The notes beneath the pieces are model-generated. The model was not told where the DNA came from and searched no databases. It was given only the letters and a program-made list of their open reading frames with translations. From Serinus canaria (Eukaryota > Chordata > Aves > Passeriformes > Fringillidae), in NCBI RefSeq assembly GCF_022539315.1, contig NC_066338.1:2232001-2296000 (forward strand): a DNA stretch of 64,000 bases, given 5' to 3'. The translations under genes were made by a program, and so were the position numbers. Shown here piece after piece: positions 55,853 to 64,000 of this stretch (position 1 is its first letter; each line of letters opens with the position of its first letter).

Positions 55853-58800
55853 TGTCCATGGTGATATACCTGGGCCTGATGGAATCTGGAGAAAATTTTT
55901 ACCCCATGGAATCTCAAGGAACAAGGTGTCCATGGTGACAGATCTACTCCTGATGGAACACTGGAGAACAGTGTTACCCACTGGAACCTCAAGGAACCAG
56001 GTTTCCATGGTGACACAGCCGGGCCTGATGGAACACTGGAGAACATAGTTAACCCACGGAATCTCATGGAATCAGGTGTCCATGGTGAAAGAGCCTGGCC
56101 GATGGAACACTGGAGAATATTTTACCCAATGGAATCTCATGGAACCAGGTGTCCATGGCGACAGAGCTGGGCCTGATTGAACGCTGGAGAACATTGTTAC
56201 CCCATGGAATCTCATGGAACCAGGTGTCCACGGGGAGAGTACTGGGCGTGATGGAACGCTGGAGAACATTGTTACCCACTGGAGTCTCAAGGAACCAGGT
56301 ATTCACGGTGACAGAGGTGGGTCTGATGGAACTCTGCAGAAAATTTTTACCCCATTGAATCTCATGGAACAAGGTGTCCATGGTGACAGAGCCGGGCCTG
56401 ATGAAACACTGGGGAACATTGTTACCCCATGGAATCTCATGGAACCAGGTGTCCATGGTGATAAAGGCAGGCCTGATGGAACTCTGGAGAACATTGTTAT
56501 CCCATGGAATCTCATGGAACCAGGTGTCCATGGGGAGAGAGCTGGGCCTCATGGAACACTGGAGAACATTGTTACCTCATGGAATCTAATGGAACCAGGT
56601 GTCCATGGTGTAAGAGACACTCTAATGGAGCCCTTGAGAATATTGTAACCCCATGGATTCTCATGGAACCACGTGTCCATGGTGAGAGAGCCAGACTAGT
56701 GGAACGCTGGAGAATATTGTTCCACTGTGGAAAATCATGGAACCAAGTGTACCTAGTGACAGAGCAGGGCCTGATGGAAAACTGGAAAACATTGTTACCC
56801 CATCGAATCTCATGGAACCAGGTGTCCATGGTGAAAGAGCTGGGCCTGATGGAACACTGGGGAACACAATTACCCCATCTAATCTCATGGAACTAGGTGT
56901 CCATGGTGACAGTGCTTGCCCTGATGGAAGCCTGGAGAACATTGTTACCCCATGGAAGCTCATGGAACCAGGTGTCCGTGGTGAAAGATCTCGGCCTGAT
57001 GGAACACTGGAGAACATTGTTACCCCATGGAATCTCATGGAACCAGTTGGCCATGGTGACAGAGCTGGGCCTGATGGAACACTGGAGAACATTGTTACTC
57101 ACTGGAATATCATGGAACCAGGTGTCCCAATTGACAGAGCCAGGCCTGTTGGAACACTGGAAAACATTGTTACACTATGGAATCTCATGGATCCAGGTGT
57201 CCATGGTGACAGAGGGTGCCTGATGGAACACTGGAGAACATTGTAACCCCATGGAATCTCATGGAACCAGGTGTCGATGGTGAGAGAGCTGGGCCTGATG
57301 GAACAATATAGAACATTGTTACCCAGGGGAATCTCATTCAACCAGATGTCCATTGTGACGGAGACGGGCCTGATGGAATACTCAAGAACATTGTTACCCC
57401 ATGGAATCTCATTGAACCAGGTGTTCATCGTGACAGAGCCGGGCTAATGGAACCCTGGAGAACATTGTTACCCCGTGAAATCTCATAAAACCAGGTGTCA
57501 GTGTTGACAGACATAGGCCGGATATGAAACTGGAGAACATTGTTACCCCATGGAATCTGATGGGACCAGGTGTCCATGTTAACAGATCTGGGCCAGATGG
57601 AACAGTGGAGAATATTGTGGCCTCATAGAATCTCATGGAACCAGGTGTCCATGGTGACAGGGCCGGACTAGTGGAACACTGGAGAACATTGTTACACAGT
57701 GGAATCTCATGGAAACAGGTGACCATCGAGACAGTGCCGGGCTAATAGAACACTGGAGAACATTGTTACACAGTGGAATCTCAGGGAACGAGGTGTCCAT
57801 GGTGATCGAGCGGGGCCTGATATAACACTGCAGAACATGGTTACCCAGTAGAATCTCATGAAGCCAGGTGTCCATGGTTACAGAGATGGGCCTGATGGAA
57901 CACTGGAGAACACTTTTACCCAGTGGAATCTCATGGAACTCGGTGTCCATGGTGACAGAGCTGGGCCTGATGGAACACTGGAGAACATTGTTACTCCGTG
58001 GAATCTCATGAAGCCAGGTGTCCATGGTGAGAGAAACAGGCCTGATGGAACACTGGAGAACAATTATACCACATGGAGTCTCATGGAAACAAGTGTCCAT
58101 GGTTCCAGAGCCAGGCCTGATGAAACAGCGGAGACAATTGTTACCCCATGGAATCTCCTGGAAGCAGTTGTACGTGGTGACAGAGGCAGGTTAATGGAAC
58201 ACTGGAGAACATTGCTACGCAAGGGAATCTCATGGAACAAGGTGTCCATATTGACAGAGACGGGCCTGATAGAACACCGGAGAACATGGTTACCCCATGG
58301 AATCTCATGGAACCAGATGTCCATGGTGACAGGGCCAGGCTAATGAAGCATTGGGGAACATTGTTATCCCATGGAATCTCATGGAACCAGGTGTCCATGG
58401 ATAACGAGCCAGGCCTGTTGGAGCCCTGGAGAACATTGTTATCCCATGGAATCTCATGGGACCAGGTCGCCATGGTGACTGAGCTGGGCCTGACGGAACA
58501 CTGGAGAACCTTGTTACCCAATGGAATCTCATGACACCAGGTGTCAATGGTGACAGAGTCGGGCCTGATGGAACACTGGAAAACATTGCAAACCCAGGAA
58601 TCTCATGGATCCTGTTGTCCATAGTGACATAGCTGGGCCTGATGGAACACTGGAGAACATTGTTACCCCATGGAATCTCAGAGAACCAGCTGTCCCTGGT
58701 GACAGATCCAGGCCTGATGGAACACTGGAGAACCTTGTTACCCCATGGAATCTCATGGAACCAGGTGTCCATGGTGACAGAGCCGGGTCTAATGGAACAC

Positions 58801-61800
58801 TGAAGAACATTTTTAAGCCAAGAAAGCTCATGGTAACACGTGTTGATGGTGACAGAGCAAGGCTAATGGAACACATGAGAACAATGTTACCAAATGAATC
58901 TCATGGAACCAGGTGTCTATTGTGAGAGACAAGGGCCTGATGGAACACTGGAGAATATTTTTACCCCATGGAATCTCATGGAACCAGGTCTCCATGGTGA
59001 CTGAGGGGGGCCTGATGTAACAATGGATAACATTGCCACCCCATGGAATCTCACGGAACCTGGTGTTCATGGTGACCGGGGGGGCCGTAATGTAACCCTG
59101 AAGAACATGGTTATCCAAAGGAATCTCATGGGACCAGGTGTCCATGGTGACAGAGACAGGCCTGATGCAACTCTGGAAAACACTGTTACCCCAGGGAATC
59201 TTATGGAACCAGGTGACCATCGAGAGAGTGCCGGGCTAATGGAACACTGGAGAACATTGTTACACAGTGGAATCTCATGGAACCAGGTGTCCATGGTGAT
59301 CGAGCGGGGCCTGATGGAACACTGGAGAACATTGTTACTCCATGGAATCTCATGAAGCCAGGTGTCCATGGTGAGAGACACAGGCCTGATCGAACACTGG
59401 AGAACAATTTTACCCCATGGAATCTCATGGAAGCAGGTGTACGTGGTGACAGAGCCAGGTTAATGGAAAACTGGAGAACATTGCTGCGCAAGGAAATCTC
59501 ATGGAACCAGGTGTCCATGGTGACAGAGCCGGGCCTGAGGGAACACTGGAGAACATCTTTACCCCATGGAATCTCATGGAACCAGGTGTTAATGGTGACT
59601 GAGCTGGGCCTGACAGAACACTGGAGAACCTTGTTACCCAATGGAATCTCATGGAACCAGGTGTCAGTGGTGACAGAGCTTGGCCTGATGGAACACTGGA
59701 AAACATTGCTAGCCCATGGAATCTCATGGATCGTGGTGTCCATAGTGACATAGCTGGGCCTGATGGAACACTGGAGAACATTGTTACCCCATGGAATCTC
59801 AAAGAACCAGCTCTCCCTGGTGACAGAGCCAGGCCAGATGGAACACTGGAGAACATTATTACCCCATGGAATCTCATGGAACCAGGTGTCCCTGGTGACA
59901 GATCCAGGCCTGATGGAACACTGGAGAACCTTGTTACCCCATAGAATCTCATGGAACCAGGTGTCCATGGTGACAGAGCCGGGTCTAATGGAACACTGGA
60001 GAACATCGTTACCCCAAATGAATCTCATGGAACCAGGTGTCACTGGTGACAGAGCTTGGCCTGATGGAACACTGGAAAACATTGCTAGCCCAGGGAATCT
60101 CATGGATCGTGGTGTCCATAGTGACATAGCTGGGCCTGATGGCACACTGAAGAACATTGTTACCCCATGGAATCTCATAGAAGCAGGTGACCATCGAGAG
60201 AGTGCCGGGCTAATGGAACACTGGAGAACATTGTTACACAGTGGAATCTCATGGAACCAGGTGTCCATGGTGACAGAGCCGGGCCTGATGGAACACTGGA
60301 GAACACTGTTACCCAGTGGAATCTCATGGATCCAGGTGTCCATGATGAGAGACACGGGCCTAAACGAACACTGGAGAACAATTTTACCACATGGAAACTC
60401 ATGGAACCAAGTGTCCATGATGCCAGAGCTGGGCCTGATGGAACACTGGAGAACATTTTTACTCCATGGAATCTCATGACACCAGGTTTCCATGGAGAGA
60501 GAGCTGGGTCTGATGGAACACTGGAGAACATTGTGACCCCATAGAATCTCATGCAACCACACGTCGATGGTGATAGAGCCGGGCTAATGGAATGCTGGAG
60601 ACCATTGTTTCCTACTGGAATCTCATGGAACCAGGTGTCCATGGTGACAGAGCTGGGCATGATGGAACAATGGAGAACATTGTTACCGCATGGAATCTCA
60701 TGGAATCCCGTGTCCATGGTGTCAGAGGCAGGCCTAATGTAACACAAGAGAACATTGTTACCCCATGGAATCTCATGGAACCTGGTGTCTATGGTGAGAG
60801 ATCTTGGCCTGATGGAACACTGGAGAATATTGTTACCCCATGGAATATGATGGAATCAGGTGTCTTGCTGACAGAGCCAGGCCTGATGGAACACTGGATA
60901 ACATTTTCACACAGTGGAATCTCATGGAACCAGGTTTCCATGGTGACAGATGGGCGCCTGATGGAACACTGGATAACATTGTTACCTCATGGAATATGAT
61001 GGAATTAGGTGTCCTTGCTGACAGAGCCAGGCCTGATGGAACACTGGAGAACATTTTCACACAGTGGAATCTCATGGAACCAGGTTTCCATGGTGACAGA
61101 TGGCCGCTTGATGAAACACTGAAGAACATTGTTACCCCTTGGAATCTCATAGAACCCGGTGTCCATGGTAACACATGGGGGCCTGATGGAACACTGGAGA
61201 ACATTGTTACCCCATGGAATCTCATGGAATCAGGTGTCCATGGTGACAGAGCGGGCCTGATGGAACACTGGAGAACATTGTTACCCAGTGGAATCTCATG
61301 AAGCCAGGTGTCCATGGTGACAGAGACAGGCCTGATGGAACACTGGAGAACATTTTACCACATGGAGTCTCATGGAAACCAAGTGTCCATGGTTCCAGAG
61401 CCAGGCCTGATGAAACAGTGGAGACAATTGTTACCCCATGGAATCTCATGGAAGCAGTTGTACGTGGTGACAGAGGCAGGTTAATGGAACACTGGAGAAC
61501 ATTGCTACGCTAGGGAATCTCATGGAACAAGGTGTCCATATTGACAGAGACGGGCCTGATTGAACACCGGAGAACATGGTTACCCCATGGAATCTCATGG
61601 AACCAGATGTCCATGGTGACAGGGCCAGGCTAATGAAGCACTGGGGAACATTGTTATCCCATGGAATCTCATGGAACCAGGCATCCATGGATACAGAGCC
61701 AGGCCTGTTGGAGCCCTGGAGAACATTGTTATCCCATGGAATTTCATGGAATCAGGTGTCCATGGTGACTGAGCTGGGCATGATGGAACACTGGAGAACC

Positions 61801-64000
61801 TTGTTACCCAATGGAATCTCATGACACCAGGTGTCAATGGTGACAGAGTCGGGCCTGATGGAACACTGGAAAACATTGCTAACCCAGGAATCTCATGGAT
61901 CCTGTTGTCCATAGTGACATAGCTGGCCCTGATGGAACACTGGAGAACATTGTTACCCCATGGAATCTCAGAGAACCAGCTCTCCCTAGTGACAGAGCCA
62001 GGCCAGATGGAACACTGGAGAACATTGTACCCAGGAACTCAGGAACAGGTGTCATTGGACAGACGGCCTGATGGAACACTGGAGAACCTTGTTACCCCAT
62101 GGAATCTCATGGAACCAGGTGTCCATGGTGACAGAGCCGGGTCTAATGGAACACTGAAGAACATTTTTAAGCCAAGAAAGCTCATGGTAACACGTGTTGA
62201 TGGTGACAGAGCAAGGCTAATGGAACACATGAGAACAATGTTACCAAATGAATCTCATGGAACCAGGTGTCTATTGTGACAGACGAGGGCCTGATGGAAC
62301 ACTGGAGAATATTTTTACCCCATGGAATCTCACGGAACCTGGTGTTCATGGTGACAGAGGGGGCCCAAATGCAACACTGAAGAACATGGTTATCCAAAGG
62401 AATCTCATGGGACCAGGTGTCCATGGTGACAGAGACAGGCCTGAGGCAACTCTGGAGAACACTGTTAACCCAGGGAATCTTATGGAACCAGGTGACCATC
62501 GAGAGAGTGCCGGGCTAAAGGAACACTGGAGAACATTGTTACACAGTGGAATCTCATGGAACCAGGTGTCCATGGTGATCGAGCGGGGCCTGATGGAACA
62601 CTGGAGAACATTGTTACTCCATGGAATCTCATGAAGCCAGGTGTCCATGGTGAGAGACACAGTCCTGATCGAACACTGGAGAACAATTTTACCCCATGGA
62701 ATCTCATGGAAGCAGGTGTACGTGGTGACAGAGCCAAGTTAATGGAACACTGGAGAACATTGTTACCCAATGGAATCTCATGACACCAGGTGTCCATGGT
62801 GACAGAGCTGGGCTAATGGAACACTGGAGGAAATTGTTACACAGTGGAATCTCATGGAACCAGGTGTTCATGGTGACTGACCTGGGCCTGACAGAACACT
62901 GGAGAACCTTGTTACCCAATGGAATCTCATGAAACCAGGTGTCAGTGGTGACAGAGCTTGGCCTGATGGAACACTGGAAAAAATTGCTAGCCCAGGGAAT
63001 CTCATGGATCGTGGTGTCCATAGTGACATAGCTGGGCCTGATGGAACACTGGAGAACATTGTTACCGCATGGAATCTTAAAGAACCAGCTGTCCCTGTTG
63101 ACAGAGCCAGGCCTGATGGAACACTGGAGAACATTGTTACCCAATGGAATCTCATGACACCAGGTGTCCATGGTGACAGAGCTGGGCTAATGGAACACTG
63201 GAGAACTTGTACCCATGGAATCTCATGAACAGGTGTCATGGTGACAGAGCGGCGATGGACACTGGAGAACATGTTACCCATGAATCTCATGGAACCAGGT
63301 GTCAGTGTTGACAGAGCTTGGCCTGATGGAACACTGGAAAACATTGCTAGCCCATGGAATCTCATGGATCGTGGTGTCCATAGTGACATAGCTGGGCCTG
63401 ATGGAACACTGGAGAACATTGTTACCCCATGGAATCTCATGGAACCAGGTGACCATCGAGAGAGTGCCGGGCTAACGGAACACTGGAGAACATTGTTACA
63501 CAGTGGAATCTCATGGAACCAGGTGTCCATGGTGACAGAGCCGGGCCTGATGGAACACTGGAGAACACTGTTACCCAGTGGAATCTCATGGATCCAGGTG
63601 TCCATGATGAGAGACACGGGCCTAAACGAACACTGGAGAACAATTTTACCACATGGAATCTCATGGAACCAAGTGTCCATGGTGCCAGAGCTGGGCCTGA
63701 TGGAACACTGGAGAACATTTTTACTCCATGGAATCTCATGACACCAGGTTTCCATGGAGAGAGAGCTGGGTCTGATGGAACACTGGAGAACATTGTGACC
63801 CCATGGAATCTCATGCAACCACACGTCGATGGTGATAGAGCCGGGCTAATGGAATGCTGGAGACCATTGTTTCCTACTGGAATCTCATGGAACCAGGTGT
63901 CCATGGTGACAGAGCTGGGCATGATGGAACAATGGAGAACATTGTTACCGCATGGAATCTCATGGAATCCCGTGTCCATGGTGTCAGAGGCAGGCCTAAT
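55853..64000. repeat. 75-bp minisatellite, about 108 copies, continuing past the window
   Basis: Units read GGAACACTGGAGAACATTG, then TTACCCCATGGAATCTCATG, then GAACCAGGTGTCCATGG and GTGACAGAGC.GGGCCTGAT, 75 bp in all. One plus-strand frame gives a 25-residue repeat (MEPGVHGDRAGPDGTLENIV..), another MEHWRTLLPHGISWNQVSM. Minus-strand frames reach 453 codons (59201-60562). Units with GGGCTAATGG are 74 bp and break the frame. NcoI-like CCATGG occurs twice per unit. It follows the 30-bp array with no spacer. No gene is called. Confidence 0.95.
57850..64000. repeat. Higher-order duplication of about 3.3 kb in the 75-bp array
   Basis: Blocks of distinctive units recur in order. TGAAACAGCG is at 58121 and its partner at 61411 (3290 bp). 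TAATGAAGCA is at 58341 and 61631 (3290). TGAAGAACATTTTTAAGCC is at 58801 and 62155 (3354). GGTGACCATC is at 59212 and 62491 (3279). ACCATTGTTTCC is at 60601 and 63863 (3262). Small offset changes equal gained or lost 75-bp or damaged units. About 44 units form the higher-order repeat, and the second copy runs out of the window. Confidence 0.9.

Noticed and set aside
59201..60562. 453-codon minus-strand ORF in the 75-bp array as a gene
   Set aside because: It is made of 75-bp units only; neighbouring units with one-base differences break every frame. Kept as a finding to test, not as a CDS.
29790..64000. Telomeric or subtelomeric TTAGGG repeats
   Set aside because: I looked for TTAGGG/CCCTAA runs near the arrays and saw none, so a subtelomeric position is not supported by the sequence.

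Overview
The window is eukaryotic and almost certainly avian, most likely a songbird. It starts with the last coding exon and long 3' UTR of a calcitonin-receptor-like receptor (CALCRL). It then passes into about 58 kb of satellite, minisatellite and endogenous-retrovirus DNA. The CALCRL exon is the only confident host gene. The bird assignment rests on the CALCRL C-terminus, the dense LTRs with 6-bp target duplications, and the roughly 190-bp satellites; no species is claimed.

Layout. 1-1082: last CALCRL intron. 1083-1304: terminal exon. 1305 to about 4815: 3' UTR. 5394-17646: a 190-bp satellite (here Sat1) riddled with solo LTRs. It is broken by a 500-N gap and contains a 3.1-kb non-autonomous ERV (11943-15025). 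Sequences on the two sides of the gap share the same flank and carry reciprocal insertions, so they look like two alleles or recent duplicates of one locus. 17647 to about 28710: an 11-kb degraded provirus with gag, protease, RT, RNase H, integrase and env remnants between two LTRs, itself invaded by other LTRs. 28711-29790: no recognisable feature.

29790-40635: a second satellite of about 189 bp (Sat2), distantly homologous to Sat1, decaying at its right edge and ending in an inverted monomer. 40636-42945: a third satellite of about 480 bp. 43044-43676: env transmembrane-subunit remnant with a polypurine tract. 43690-47757: unannotated sequence. 47758-48384: Sat1 again. 48385-55850: a 30-bp GC-rich minisatellite of about 250 copies. 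55853-64000 and beyond: a 75-bp minisatellite of about 108 copies with a 3.3-kb higher-order duplication.

There is no operon or pathway here. The biology is that of a gene bordering heterochromatin-like tandem DNA. The features best worth checking are the homology of the two 190-bp satellites, a CTCF-like core in Sat2 monomers, the reciprocal-insertion haplotypes around the gap, microinversions inside one ERV LTR, and the two minisatellites whose unit lengths (30 and 75 bp) are multiples of three and so produce long open frames on both strands. Some local defects look like sequencing or assembly artefacts and are marked as such.
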